From Bradyrhizobium sp. B097 (GTDB lineage: Bacteria; Pseudomonadota; Alphaproteobacteria; Rhizobiales; Xanthobacteraceae): 64,000 nt of DNA. The stretch lies in contig NZ_CP152412.1 of NCBI RefSeq assembly GCF_038957035.1, positions 3,096,501 to 3,160,500 of the forward strand. Reading direction: 5' to 3'. Shown here one piece after another: positions 35,583 to 43,453 of this stretch. The notes under the pieces are model-generated. The model was not told where the DNA came from and did no database searches. It saw only the letters and a program-made list of their open reading frames with translations. The translations under genes were made by a program, and so were the position numbers. How positions within the stretch are numbered: the stretch's first letter is position 1; every line of letters starts with the position of its first letter.

Positions 35583-36602
35583 ATGCCCTCGAAAACTGCC
35601 AAGCCGCCCCGGCCCGAGCCGCGCGACAAGAAAGCGACGCGGCGGATCGCGATCGTTGCCTTTCCGGGCGTGACCTTGCTTGACATCTCAGGGCCGGCTC
35701 AGGTGTTCGCGGAGCTGGAGGCGATCGAACTGCCCGGGCCGGACTATTCGCTATCCTATCTGTCGACTTCAGGCGGCTTGGTGCCGACCGATGTCGGTAT
35801 GATGATCGACACGGCGCCGATCGCCAGAGTTGCGCCCGCCGAGGTCGACACGCTGGTGATCCCCGGAGGACCCGGCATCTGGAAGATCCGCAACGACGCC
35901 GAGTTGATGAACTGGATTGCGGAGGCGCTGCCGAAGGCGCGCCGTATCGCATCAGTCTGCCTCGGCGCATTTGCGTTGGCCTGGACCGGGATTCTGGACG
36001 GCAAGCGTGCTGCAACGCACTGGCGCTATTGTCCGCGTTTGCAGGACAGCTTTCCCGAGATCCGCGTCGAGCCCAATGCGATTTTCGTCAAGGACGGACA
36101 TGTCTGGTCGTCGGCGGGTGTCAGCGCCGGCATCGATCTGGCGCTCGCGATGATCGAGGAGGATTTCGGCCACACCATCGCGCTCGATGTCGCGCGCAGA
36201 CTTGTGGTGTTTCTGAAGCGGCCGGGCGGTCAGAGTCAGTTCTCGACCGTCCTTGCGGCCCAGGCGTCGGACGTCGAGGGACGCTTCAGCGCGCTGCATG
36301 CCTGGATCATCGAGAACATCACGAGCGACCTCAAGGTCGAGACCCTCGCGGAAAAGGCCGGGATGACGCCGCGCACCTTTGCCCGGACCTATGTCAACCG
36401 CACCGGCATGACACCTGCTAGCGGTGTCGAGGCGCTGCGCGTTGAGACCGCGCGCTTGCTGCTCGAAAGCCGCCAGATCGGCGGCGTGGTCGAGGTTGCC
36501 AAGCGCGCGGGATTTGGCGACGACGAACGAATGCGGCGGGCCTTCCTGCGCCACCTCGGCGTGTCGCCGACCGAGTACCGAAACCGGTTCTCGGGCAGCT
36601 AG
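35583..36602 (+). CDS. GlxA-family AraC-type transcriptional regulator
   Basis: A 339-residue regulator with an N-terminal class-I glutamine-amidotransferase/DJ-1-like domain (IVAFPGVTLLDISGPAQVF; nucleophile-elbow-like SVCLGAFAL) and a C-terminal AraC DNA-binding domain (VETLAEKAGMTPRTFARTY, FGDDERMRRAFLRHLGVSPTEYR). Divergent from the four-gene YqcI/YcgG operon, it is the obvious candidate to control it; relatives often sense small nitrogen compounds such as choline, betaine or carnitine derivatives. Confidence 0.92.
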   Translation: MPSKTAKPPRPEPRDKKATRRIAIVAFPGVTLLDISGPAQVFAELEAIELPGPDYSLSYLSTSGGLVPTDVGMMIDTAPIARVAPAEVDTLVIPGGPGIWKIRNDAELMNWIAEALPKARRIASVCLGAFALAWTGILDGKRAATHWRYCPRLQDSFPEIRVEPNAIFVKDGHVWSSAGVSAGIDLALAMIEEDFGHTIALDVARRLVVFLKRPGGQSQFSTVLAAQASDVEGRFSALHAWIIENITSDLKVETLAEKAGMTPRTFARTYVNRTGMTPASGVEALRVETARLLLESRQIGGVVEVAKRAGFGDDERMRRAFLRHLGVSPTEYRNRFSGS

Positions 36603-36767
36603 CGCGTGTCGGACGGCTCAGTTCGGAGGCGGCCGCTTCGCGTCGAAACCCGATCCATCTCACAAGCGAATAGCTGGCCTTCGCTGGCCGGTTTCGTGGG
36701 TCAAGGTGGTAGCTTTTCCAGTTTGTCTGCGGCTAATGTGCCGGCCAAATCGGGAGAAGAAACGACC

Positions 36768-37901
36768 ATGAATGACGGGACCCCCATTCAGCAGGCGCGC
36801 AACGTCGAACTCGGTGCCAGCGGCGAGGAATTCCAGAACCTGCACGAATTCGCGCAGAAGGCCCGCGCCAGGCTGAACCAGAACGCCTGGGACTATATCG
36901 TCGGCGCCTCGGAAACCGAGACCACGATGCGCCGCAACAGAATGGCGCTCGACGAGATCGCGTTCCGGCCGCGCGTGCTGCGCAACGTCATCAATGTGGA
37001 TCCATCCACCGAGGTCTTCGGCCGCAAGCTCCGGCTTCCCGTGATGATCGCCCCGGTCGGCGCACTCGAGATCTTCGATCCGGACGCCGGCGCAGCCGTC
37101 GCGCGCGGAGCGGGAACGTTCGGCGCGGCGCATATGCTGAGCTCGGTGTCGGAGCCGGGGCTGGAGAATACCGCCAAGTCGGCGCCCGACGCCTTGCGCA
37201 TCTTCCAGCTCTATGTGCGCGGCGACGATGCGTTCGTCGAGGATGTGGTCAGCCGGTCCATCGACAACGGCTACGCCGCGTTCTGCCTCACCGTGGACAC
37301 TGCCCACTACAGCCGGCGTGAGCGCGATATCGCCAAGCGCTATGTCCGCGAAAGCCGCATCCGCGCCACCGGCGGCGATTTCCAGAAGGGGCTGGAATGG
37401 CGGACGGTGAAGTTGATCAAGGACAAGTTCAAGATCCCGCTCATCCTGAAGGGGATCGCCACCGCGGAAGACGCCAGGATCGCCCTCGATCACGGCGTCG
37501 ACTGGATCTATGTCTCAAATCACGGCGGACGGCAGCTCGACCACGGCCGCGGGTCCATGCACGTCCTGCCCGAGATCGTTCAGGCCGTCGCGGGCCGAGC
37601 CAAGATCATGGTCGATGGCTCGATCTGCCGTGGCACTGACATCGTCAAGGCCATCGTCTCGGGGGCCGACCTTGTCGGGATCGGCCGTCTGCAATGCTGG
37701 GCGCTCGCTGCGGCCGGCGAGGCCGGCATCGTCCGGATGCTGGAATTGCTGGAGGACGAGGTGATCCGCTGCCTCGGTCTGCTCGGCGTCACCAGCTTCG
37801 CTGAACTGGACAAGTCCTATCTGCATCCGGCGACGCCGACCAATCTGCCGAGCGTGTTCAGCGCATTCCCGCTGCTCGATATCGACCCCTACCGCTACTG
37901 A
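36768..37901 (+). CDS. FMN-dependent alpha-hydroxy-acid oxidase/dehydrogenase
   Basis: A 377-residue TIM-barrel flavoprotein of the lactate/glycolate oxidase family. The start at 36768 follows GGGAGAAGAAACGACC; the frame upstream to 36606 is not protein-like. Conserved pieces are IVGASETETTMRRN, LRLPVMIAPVGA, LILKGIATAEDA and the catalytic histidine/arginine segment YVSNHGGRQLDHG with the FMN phosphate site IMVDGSICRGTDI. It oxidises a 2-hydroxy acid to a 2-oxo acid; the substrate is unknown. It appears monocistronic. Confidence 0.92.
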   Translation: MNDGTPIQQARNVELGASGEEFQNLHEFAQKARARLNQNAWDYIVGASETETTMRRNRMALDEIAFRPRVLRNVINVDPSTEVFGRKLRLPVMIAPVGALEIFDPDAGAAVARGAGTFGAAHMLSSVSEPGLENTAKSAPDALRIFQLYVRGDDAFVEDVVSRSIDNGYAAFCLTVDTAHYSRRERDIAKRYVRESRIRATGGDFQKGLEWRTVKLIKDKFKIPLILKGIATAEDARIALDHGVDWIYVSNHGGRQLDHGRGSMHVLPEIVQAVAGRAKIMVDGSICRGTDIVKAIVSGADLVGIGRLQCWALAAAGEAGIVRMLELLEDEVIRCLGLLGVTSFAELDKSYLHPATPTNLPSVFSAFPLLDIDPYRY

Positions 37902-38049
37902 GCCGCGCCGCTGCGAAGACATGTGGAGTGATGACGCGATCGGGGCGCCGGGCACCTCGATCGCGCCGGCTCGCCGTCAATCAGTGGTGTCCATGAAGCC
38001 GCCGCGGCAAAGACAAAGTCTGATCCAAATGCCGCACTAGTCGAAGCGA

Positions 38050-38253
38050 ATGGCAAACAATCCATTCGCTGAATTTTCACTTGAGCGCGCGATCGCCTTG
38101 CGCTGGACACTCCGCGATATCCAGGCCGGCCGGCTCAAACTGTCGCCGGTCAGCGACGAGGATCTGGGCGTCCTCATCGAACTTGGTCTGGTCGAACTGT
38201 ATGACGACCAGCCCGAGCTGACGGAGGCGGGGGCCGCGGTGCTGAACGACTGA
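38050..38253 (+). CDS. Small protein of unknown function
   Basis: A 67-residue acidic protein, ANNPFAEFSLERAIALRWTLRDIQ at the start, with a possible winged-helix-like layout ending LYDDQPELTEAGAAVLND. Composition and codon use look real. No family recognised. Confidence 0.65.
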   Translation: MANNPFAEFSLERAIALRWTLRDIQAGRLKLSPVSDEDLGVLIELGLVELYDDQPELTEAGAAVLND

Positions 38254-38266
38254 ACGGGCCGATAGC

Positions 38267-38452
38267 CTAGCGCGCGTTCAGGAAGCTTTCGCCGGAATTG
38301 CACGGCGCACACTGATAGGTCAGCACGTCGTAGACTTGGTCGCGCGGCTCGATCAAGGCGAGCCGCATTTGCGTGCCGCACTTCATGCACGGCATCTCTA
38401 TGCTGGTCTTGAAGCGGGTGCAGGTCGGTGTTGGACGAACGGCGCGCAGCAT
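38267..38452 (-). CDS. Small zinc-ribbon-like protein
   Basis: A 61-residue protein with two CxxC knuckles (PCMKCGTQMRL and YQCAPCNSGESF), as in zinc ribbons. AAGGGGATCG precedes the ATG. Convergent with the 67-residue gene 13 bases away. Related small proteins are frequent in rhizobia; the role is unknown. Confidence 0.7.
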   Translation of the reverse strand: MLRAVRPTPTCTRFKTSIEMPCMKCGTQMRLALIEPRDQVYDVLTYQCAPCNSGESFLNAR

Positions 38453-38680
38453 CGGATCCCCTTATTCCCCACAAGAGACGCGAACGCGACCAACGACGAG
38501 GCCGAATCACTATGCCACAGTGCTGACATGATTGGAATCGGCCTGCGGTGCAGCGCAGTCGCTGCTAGGTAAATTTTCCTTGGCTGCAACAAGTGGGCCT
38601 CTCAAGGCTTGGCGATACGGCGCTGACGCCGTCACAATCTATGCTAACCTCGGCAGACGCTTTTTTCAGGGGGCGCGATC

Positions 38681-39034
38681 ATGATTGAGCCGAAGCTTGA
38701 AGTTCCCGCCGAGTTGCGCGATCTGGCGGAAAAGACCATTGACCAGGCCGAGCAGGCCTTCAGCCTGTTCTTTGATGCCGCGAGCAAGTCGATGACGGCG
38801 ATGCCGGGCACCGGGACCGAGATTTCCAAGCAGGCGCTGTCGTTCACCGAGCAGAACATGAAGGCGGCGTTCGAGCATGCGCGCAAGCTCGTGCACGCGA
38901 CCGATCTGCAGGAGGCGATGCGGATCCAGTCGGAATTTCTGCGCAGCCAGTTCACCAATGCCGGCGAACATATGCGCCAGATCAGCGGAAGCGTGATGTC
39001 AGCCACCAAGGACGCCACCAAGGGCAAGTTCTAG
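38681..39034 (+). CDS. Phasin-family protein
   Basis: A 117-residue helical protein, with IDQAEQAFSLFFDAASKSMTAMPG near the N-terminus and LQEAMRIQSEFLRSQFTNAGEHMRQISGSVM near the C-terminus, matching the phasin pattern. Phasins coat polyhydroxyalkanoate granules. Slightly short for the family; no PHA synthase gene is near. GGGGGCGCG precedes the ATG. Confidence 0.88.
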   Translation: MIEPKLEVPAELRDLAEKTIDQAEQAFSLFFDAASKSMTAMPGTGTEISKQALSFTEQNMKAAFEHARKLVHATDLQEAMRIQSEFLRSQFTNAGEHMRQISGSVMSATKDATKGKF

Positions 39035-39063
39035 GGCAGGCGGCCTTCGCGGCGGGGCGGCCA

Positions 39064-39324
39064 CTAGCGCCGGCGTGCGACCGCGACGCCGAGCAGAAAC
39101 GCGACGAACAGGCTTGCGAGCGGCGCTTCGCGCGTGACCGCGCTCACGGTGGCGAGGACGCCGCCCGGCCGGCGCGAGGTTGCGATCGCGTCGCTGAGGC
39201 GATCGGCCGCCGCTCGAAGTCCGTCCGACACTTCCGTGATGGTACGCGAAACGTCCGTCGCGGTGTCGATCGCCCGATCACCGAGTGTGGGCTGAAGCGG
39301 AGACTCGGGTGTTTCAGAGCTCAT
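39064..39324 (-). CDS. Small membrane-anchored protein
   Basis: An 86-residue protein from the ATG at 39324: a helical soluble part (TEVSDGLRAAADRLSDAIATS) and one C-terminal membrane segment (PLASLFVAFLLGVAVARRR). The layout resembles DUF883/ElaB-type ribosome- or membrane-associated stress proteins, but this is a layout comparison only. Confidence 0.6.
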   Translation of the reverse strand: MSSETPESPLQPTLGDRAIDTATDVSRTITEVSDGLRAAADRLSDAIATSRRPGGVLATVSAVTREAPLASLFVAFLLGVAVARRR

Positions 39325-39511
39325 CTGCCGTGCCGCGATTTCAATAACGGTGGGGTGGCCGTTACCCAAGCTATCCGCGCGTGCGCGTGGCGACGTCCAC
39401 ATATCGGGGAAATTCAGCAGCTGCGGATTGGTTCCAGCAACATGCCTCGCTTTCACATCGCGGAACCGGAAACTTACACGCCGGTTGCGGCTTGTTTCCG
39501 TGGAGGAGACG

Positions 39512-39823
39512 ATGATGACAATGCAGGCCTATGGCATATCGGATGGTCGTTCGGTCAAGCATCGAAATCGGCACGGCGGAACGCCGCTGTTGATCGCGGC
39601 CCTGGTTGCGATCCTCGGCGTGCTGGGCATGCTGATGGTCGACCACGGTCCGTGGAGCAAGCCGAAGGTGCAGCCGGCCGCTTCCGCCAACCACTCAACG
39701 ACGGGCGAGGCGGCACGCGCGGCGGGCGCAAAGGTGATGCCGACCGAGCCCAAGACACCGATTGAGCCTGATCCACCCGGCCCAAAGCCCGCTCAGCCGG
39801 CAAATCCGAGTACACCGCAATAG
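39512..39823 (+). CDS. Small membrane protein with proline-rich tail
   Basis: A 103-residue protein starting at the first ATG after a strong GGAGGAG ribosome site. A hydrophilic N-terminus, one membrane segment (LLIAALVAILGVLGMLMV) and a proline-rich, probably periplasmic tail (PTEPKTPIEPDPPGPKPAQ). No family recognised. Confidence 0.65.
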   Translation: MMTMQAYGISDGRSVKHRNRHGGTPLLIAALVAILGVLGMLMVDHGPWSKPKVQPAASANHSTTGEAARAAGAKVMPTEPKTPIEPDPPGPKPAQPANPSTPQ

Positions 39824-39868
39824 ATGCGGGGCGTTCTTGAGGGTTGCATCCGACGCAAAGTGCAGGAA

Positions 39869-39899
39869 TTGACTCGTCGGGCAAATCAGCGGCACAAAG
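39869..39899 (+). repeat. Promoter-shaped repeat, copy 1
   Basis: TTGACTCGTCGGGCAAATC, then AGCGGCACAAAG: the same sequence as copies 2 and 3 apart from a few bases. The place of a -10 box reads CACAAA, so this copy is probably a poor promoter. Confidence 0.7.
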
Positions 39900-39924
39900 C
39901 TATAGTCGAAATACTGCGGGACGA

Positions 39925-40110
39925 TCAGCGAACGCTGACGAGCATGCCCCACGCCGCGGCGAACCCGGCACCGACGAGAACCAGCACCGGACTGTCGCAG
40001 AAGATACCGCCATACTGGCACATGGTGGCACCGATCGAGCCGATCTCATGATGGCCCGCTGCATAGAACAGGCCGGACAGGACCGCGAGCACGGCAGCAA
40101 CGAAATACAT
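39925..40110 (-). CDS. Small two-helix membrane protein
   Basis: A 61-residue protein from the ATG at 40110, with GGAGGA about 8 bases before it. Two hydrophobic helices (FVAAVLAVLSGLFYAAG and SPVLVLVGAGFAAAWGMLV) flank a short loop with two cysteines (MCQYGGIFCD), possibly a disulfide. The same kind of small protein is, to my knowledge, common in Bradyrhizobium genomes. Function unknown. Confidence 0.7.
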   Translation of the reverse strand: MYFVAAVLAVLSGLFYAAGHHEIGSIGATMCQYGGIFCDSPVLVLVGAGFAAAWGMLVSVR

Positions 40111-40208
40111 CGGCGCTTCCTCCTTGCAATCTAACTGCGGCGCGGGTCGACCGACGCGAGCCAAAAACTGTCCTGATGTTGATCCAACTGTCGTGAGCGC
40201 TTGTCCGC

Positions 40209-40239
40209 TTGACGCGTCGGGCAACTCAGCGGCACACTG
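40209..40239 (+). repeat. Promoter-shaped repeat, copy 2
   Basis: TTGACGCGTCGGGCAACTC followed by AGCGGCACACTG. Between the TTGAC and the -10 position the 18 bases differ from copy 1 by one base and from copy 3 by one base. The -10 position reads CACACT. Confidence 0.7.
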
Positions 40240-40383
40240 ACATCATCGCAACAAGCATACGGCTGATCGGCGCCGGCTCGTGTTGCGATTCCGGATCATG
40301 CGCAGAGTTTCGGTCAAAGCGGTTTCCCGTCGTCGAAGCCGACGCATCACATTTTACCGATCGCATTTAGTTCGCAAAAACGT

Positions 40384-40413
40384 TTGACACGTCGGGCAAC
40401 TCAGGGGCATAAT
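40384..40413 (+). repeat. Promoter-shaped repeat, copy 3, with intact promoter elements
   Basis: TTGACA (40384-40389), 18 bases, CATAAT (40408-40413): the best sigma-70-like promoter of the three copies. The predicted start near 40420 lies only about 15 bases before the terminator stem at 40434, so it would make either a transcript of roughly 50 bases or an attenuated leader. Confidence 0.7.
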
Positions 40414-40433
40414 CCGAAAATCAGAAATTGTTG

Positions 40434-40470
40434 AGCCCGCGCGGAGCAATCCACGGCGGGCTTTTTCTTT
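40434..40470 (+). terminator. Rho-independent terminator
   Basis: AGCCCGC (40434-40440) pairs with GCGGGCT (40456-40462), followed at once by a T-rich run (TTTTTCTTT) to 40470. A textbook terminator on the plus strand. Confidence 0.8.
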
Positions 40471-40759
40471 GCCGTTTCACCAATCGGACGGCGGCCGCAA
40501 CGTCACGACGCCACATCCTCCCAGCCCGTCGCCTGAGCGTCGCAAGCGAGCCGCCGTCCGAACCCATTGAAACGAGCACAAAATTGGCCGGTGCGCGCGA
40601 ACGCGCCGGTCCTGCGGCGCGGCGAAAGCCGGCGCCGCCCGCGGCCCCACGCGTCAGGGATAAGGTTCGCGCCCCAAAGATCGCCGCCCGCTGCGCGATC
40701 TGCCGCACATTCCATTCGATGGCCACATCGCGCGCGGACGGCCGATCAACGAGGTTCGC

Positions 40760-40828
40760 ATGACTGCTTATTTGATGTCGCTCGCACTCGCGGGCCTGAT
40801 CGCCATTGCGTTGTCGGAGTTTACATGA
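40760..40828 (+). CDS. Tiny membrane protein (22 residues)
   Basis: ATG at 40760 after CGAGGTTCGC; the product MTAYLMSLALAGLIAIALS-EFT is a single hydrophobic helix with a short polar end. The stop overlaps the next start by ATGA, which supports translation. Tiny helices like this occur at the start of phage-derived gene blocks in rhizobia; the role is unknown. Confidence 0.55.
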   Translation: MTAYLMSLALAGLIAIALSEFT

Positions 40829-40986
40829 GCGCAGAGATCATACAGTTCATTCCCCGTCCGCGTCACGAAGGCGAGCGAACGGATTTTCCCACGATCGCAT
40901 TTCGCTCGGCGTTGCCCGATCCTGATACGCATGATGTCGATACGGCTCCGAGCGAATATCTCCCGTCCGATTGGGAGGAGAAATAG
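40825..40986 (+). CDS. Small phage-derived protein (53 residues)
   Basis: Starts at 40825, overlapping the tiny membrane gene, with GGAG 6 bases before. Product begins SAEIIQFIPRPRHEGERTD and ends EYLPSDWEEK; I associate this sequence pattern with prophage regions of Bradyrhizobium. Its last codons carry GGAGGAG, the ribosome site for the next gene. Confidence 0.65.
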   Translation: MSAEIIQFIPRPRHEGERTDFPTIAFRSALPDPDTHDVDTAPSEYLPSDWEEK

Positions 40987-40987
40987 C

Positions 40988-41242
40988 TTGGCAAAGACGA
41001 TCACGCAGATCCGCTCACTTGCGCGGAGCCATACACGAAGCGCACTCAACGCACTGGTCGGCGTGATGCGATCGACCAGCGCAACTCCGGCTGCCCGCGT
41101 CTCGGCTGCCAACGCCATCCTCGATCGCGGCTGGGGCAAAGCGCCGCAGGCGATCGAGAACGGAGACGGAGCGCTCGAACTTGTGCACCGCATCGAGCGG
41201 ATCATCGTTGAGCCCGAGGAGGTTGAGGGCGAAAATCCCTGA
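40988..41242 (+). CDS. Small phage protein, terminase-small-subunit-like
   Basis: An 84-residue protein from the TTG at 40988, whose ribosome site GGAGGAG lies about 7 bases upstream; no ATG in this frame has one. The helical sequence with SARVSAANAILDRGWGKAPQ-like content (here AARVSAANAILDRGWGKAPQ, split from IRSLARSHTRSALNALVGVM) resembles small proteins that sit before the large terminase in rhizobial phages. Translationally close to the two genes upstream. The expected full terminase large subunit does not follow; only a fragment appears at 42832. Confidence 0.65.
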   Translation: MAKTITQIRSLARSHTRSALNALVGVMRSTSATPAARVSAANAILDRGWGKAPQAIENGDGALELVHRIERIIVEPEEVEGENP

Positions 41243-41461
41243 GAGCCGCGCCCGCGGTTCATCCAGCCCAACGGATCACTTGAGTTGTTTCGTTGAACGT
41301 CTTTCCGAAACGTTCAATCACGTCATCGAGAACCCGGACCGCCATCGTGGCCACTCGCCGCATCGTGTGCCCGGTACTGCGGGAGTGCTCTTACCCGCGT
41401 GCTAGCCGGTATGATATCAATCATGCGTGTCCAGGCAGAGCGCGCCATGGCGAGGGGGCCA
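41243..41461. other. Non-coding stretch inside the prophage remnant
   Basis: About 220 bases where a terminase large-subunit gene would be expected. No frame is convincing; a short stretch could encode FIQPNGSLELF before a stop, possibly decayed phage sequence. Confidence 0.4.
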
Positions 41462-41728
41462 ATGTGGATTGTCCAAGATTTTGTTGCGATGTTCCTCTAT
41501 TTCGTCGTTGACGTGATTGGATGCACTGTGGCGCGGCTCATTTTGCCAGTGGTCTCGTTGGGACGCATTCGGGTAGCCGCCTATAGTTATGACGAAGGGG
41601 AGTATGGTTGGCTGGGCGGCCGGCCGGACAGCTTTGGGCGGCTGGAGCTAGGGGCGGGTGTCGCCAGCGGGATCGGCCTTGTCATCTGCGCGCTCTATCT
41701 GGCAGCGGTTTTATGGTTCGTGGGGTGA
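41462..41728 (+). CDS. Small membrane protein of unknown function
   Basis: An 88-residue protein from the ATG at 41462 (GAGGGGG 4 bases before; ATGs at 41399, 41411 and 41423 are alternatives). Two hydrophobic regions (VQDFVAMFLYFVVDVIGCTVA and SGIGLVICALYLAAVLWFV) flank a polar loop with YDEGEYGWLGG. Lies between phage fragments with a base composition lower in GC than the window, so it may be horizontally acquired. Confidence 0.55.
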   Translation: MWIVQDFVAMFLYFVVDVIGCTVARLILPVVSLGRIRVAAYSYDEGEYGWLGGRPDSFGRLELGAGVASGIGLVICALYLAAVLWFVG

Positions 41729-41848
41729 TGTATGTTGGTCGCCATGGCCGAGAGGCATCTTCGAACTCTCCGGGCGGTGAGTATGACAATGCTCCTCTCG
41801 ACCTTTGAATCGATCTGGTGGTAAATGGCTGCCAAGGGGGAGGCAACG

Positions 41849-42532
41849 GTGCGAAATTTCGTTCTCTTGTTTGCAAGTCTCGTCGTTCTTGTCGATGCGC
41901 CCTTGCTGGCGAGTGCCGAGCAATCTTCTGAACAAACAGGTGCGCCCGCGTCGAGAGTCAAAACCTGCAACGAGTCGTTTTCACGCGACGCTACAGCGGA
42001 ATTCAATGCATGGTGTGTGGCGTTGGCGGGGCCGCTGGCCGCAATGCGAGGCAACACTCTCGTTCTTCGCATGGATAACGGCAGTCGCAAAATATTCGAT
42101 AACAAGAACGGATTCGGAAGGAGTGAAGGAGGATTTGGTTACGGCCTTGCCGACTTCTATCCATCGACACGCATTTTCGTCGTTTGTGACCATGGAGCGG
42201 ACGGTGGTCAATGCATGGCTATCGAGGGAAGGACAGGTCGCGAGCTCGATTTCGGAAATGTGTTTCCTCAATTTTCCCCGGACGGGAATTTAGTGCTCAC
42301 CGAGGAAGGCGGCGAGGACGAGACAACCTTTGAGATTCTCGACGTTCGAGGCAAAAAGCAGCGTCCAGTTTGGACATCGAAAGAGAGCAAGACTCCCTTA
42401 CCTGCAAAAGCGACCTTCGTTGCGTGGATCGATGACAAGACGATCAAGCTTGAGAGCCCCGACAAGAAGCCCGTGGTTTTGACCCAAGGTTCGGACGGAA
42501 CGTGGAGCGTCAACGCTGCGCCAGTCAAATGA
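41849..42532 (+). CDS. Exported protein of unknown function
   Basis: About 227 residues from the GTG at 41849, chosen because GGGGGAGG lies 5 bases upstream; an ATG at 41825 would put charged residues in front of the signal. A signal peptide (FVLLFASLVVLVDAPLLASA) is followed by a beta-rich mature part with several cysteines (KTCNESF, AWCVAL, VVCDHGADGGQCM) and repeated strand-turn segments such as FPQFSPDGNLVLTEEGG, giving a beta-propeller-like impression. No family recognised. Placed inside the prophage remnant, it may be a moron (cargo) gene. Confidence 0.7.
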   Translation: MRNFVLLFASLVVLVDAPLLASAEQSSEQTGAPASRVKTCNESFSRDATAEFNAWCVALAGPLAAMRGNTLVLRMDNGSRKIFDNKNGFGRSEGGFGYGLADFYPSTRIFVVCDHGADGGQCMAIEGRTGRELDFGNVFPQFSPDGNLVLTEEGGEDETTFEILDVRGKKQRPVWTSKESKTPLPAKATFVAWIDDKTIKLESPDKKPVVLTQGSDGTWSVNAAPVK

Positions 42533-42831
42533 TCGAAGGTCCGCTTCTGACTTATATACCAAAGTCTCCTTGGCCGCTGCAGGGTCGACTCAGTGGAGAT
42601 GAGCGGGCGCTGACCGATCTGGCAGCCATTTGCGGCTTTTGACCCAACGTAGACTTCAAAAACTCTGCACAGGAATGCTGAAATCGTGCGCGGCGCGCGG
42701 CGATTAGCAATCTGACCGACTGGTTTGCCGGCCTGACCAGAGCGCGCCCTCGTCAATGACAGTTCAAGCCCGATGATCGCCGCTCGCCACCAGGCGGGCG
42801 TGCGAGTCGTTTTGCCTTACCGAGAGCCGCC
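42533..42831. other. Intergenic stretch inside the prophage remnant
   Basis: About 300 bases with no recognisable gene on either strand. Confidence 0.5.
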
Positions 42832-43068
42832 TTGTCGATCCTGAAAATTCCAACCGCAAAAGTGTTCGAGCCGCTGCTTCGGCCGGCGCGATACAAGGGC
42901 GCATTTGGCGGCCGGGGGTCGGGAAAATGCGTGATCTGGGACAAGGTTCTCGGCCTTGGGACGACGCCGCAACTCGCTGGAGACGTGAGCACCTGGGCCG
43001 GCATGATCATGGGCTTCTACTTCGGAAAGCGTACGTTTGAGAATGTCGCCCACATCATACGACGGTGA
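42832..43068 (+). pseudogene. Terminase large-subunit fragment fused in frame to a second phage-protein fragment
   Basis: The first 30 or so residues, VFEPLLRPARYKGAFGGRGSGK, are the start of a PBSX-type terminase large subunit up to its Walker A motif. After GSGK the sequence switches abruptly to another protein whose end, STWAGMIMGFYFGKRTFENVA, resembles a small phage membrane protein (holin-like). The 78-residue frame is therefore a deletion fusion that cannot package DNA; most of the phage structural genes that normally lie between the two have been lost. Confidence 0.7.
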
Positions 43069-43072
43069 TCCG

Positions 43073-43366
43073 ATGCGTGAAGCCGATGTCAAAGCAATCG
43101 TGATGGAAACGCTGATCGAGCAAGATCGGGTGCGCAGAAGCGACATCGATGCCGTTGTGGTCAAGACCATTGCGACAGTCTTGACTTCATTTGGATTTGA
43201 GGAGGGGGACCGACGAGAATTGCGCGCGGACTTTCAGCACCTCCGGCGATGGCGAAAGAGCGTGGAGCAGGCGCAAAGCTATACTTTCAAGGCGGTGATC
43301 ACCGTGATCGCTACTGGCTTTCTCGGCGCCGTTTGGTTGGGGATCAAAGCCACGCTCGGAAAGTAA
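43073..43366 (+). CDS. Phage-derived membrane protein, holin-region type
   Basis: A 97-residue protein from the ATG at 43073: a charged helical N-terminal half (MREADVKAIVMETLIEQD, DRRELRADFQHLRRWRKS) and one C-terminal membrane segment (FKAVITVIATGFLGAVWLG). It starts 4 bases after the fused remnant. The layout fits proteins of the phage lysis region; function unproven. Confidence 0.65.
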   Translation: MREADVKAIVMETLIEQDRVRRSDIDAVVVKTIATVLTSFGFEEGDRRELRADFQHLRRWRKSVEQAQSYTFKAVITVIATGFLGAVWLGIKATLGK

Positions 43367-43453
43367 TTCGTGTTGCAGCTGGAGTGGGTGCGTCTCTCTC
43401 CAGACTGGAGCGCCAAGTACCCTGGCGGACAACAGAATCTCGAGGTGCGAACA

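Larger units (their letters stand above)
40111..40759. other. Intergenic region with repeats and a terminator, at the left edge of the prophage remnant
   Basis: It holds repeat copies 2 and 3 and the terminator at 40434-40470. An open frame from a TTG at 40428 to 40763 ends with an ATGA overlap on the next gene and contains CAICRTFHSMATSR, but it begins inside the terminator and I do not recognise it; a later start within it could be a real small phage gene. Confidence 0.5.

Noticed and set aside
40428..40763. Open frame ending in an ATGA overlap with the 22-residue gene
   Set aside because: Its start lies inside a terminator and it has no recognisable pattern; a shorter internal start is possible but unsupported.
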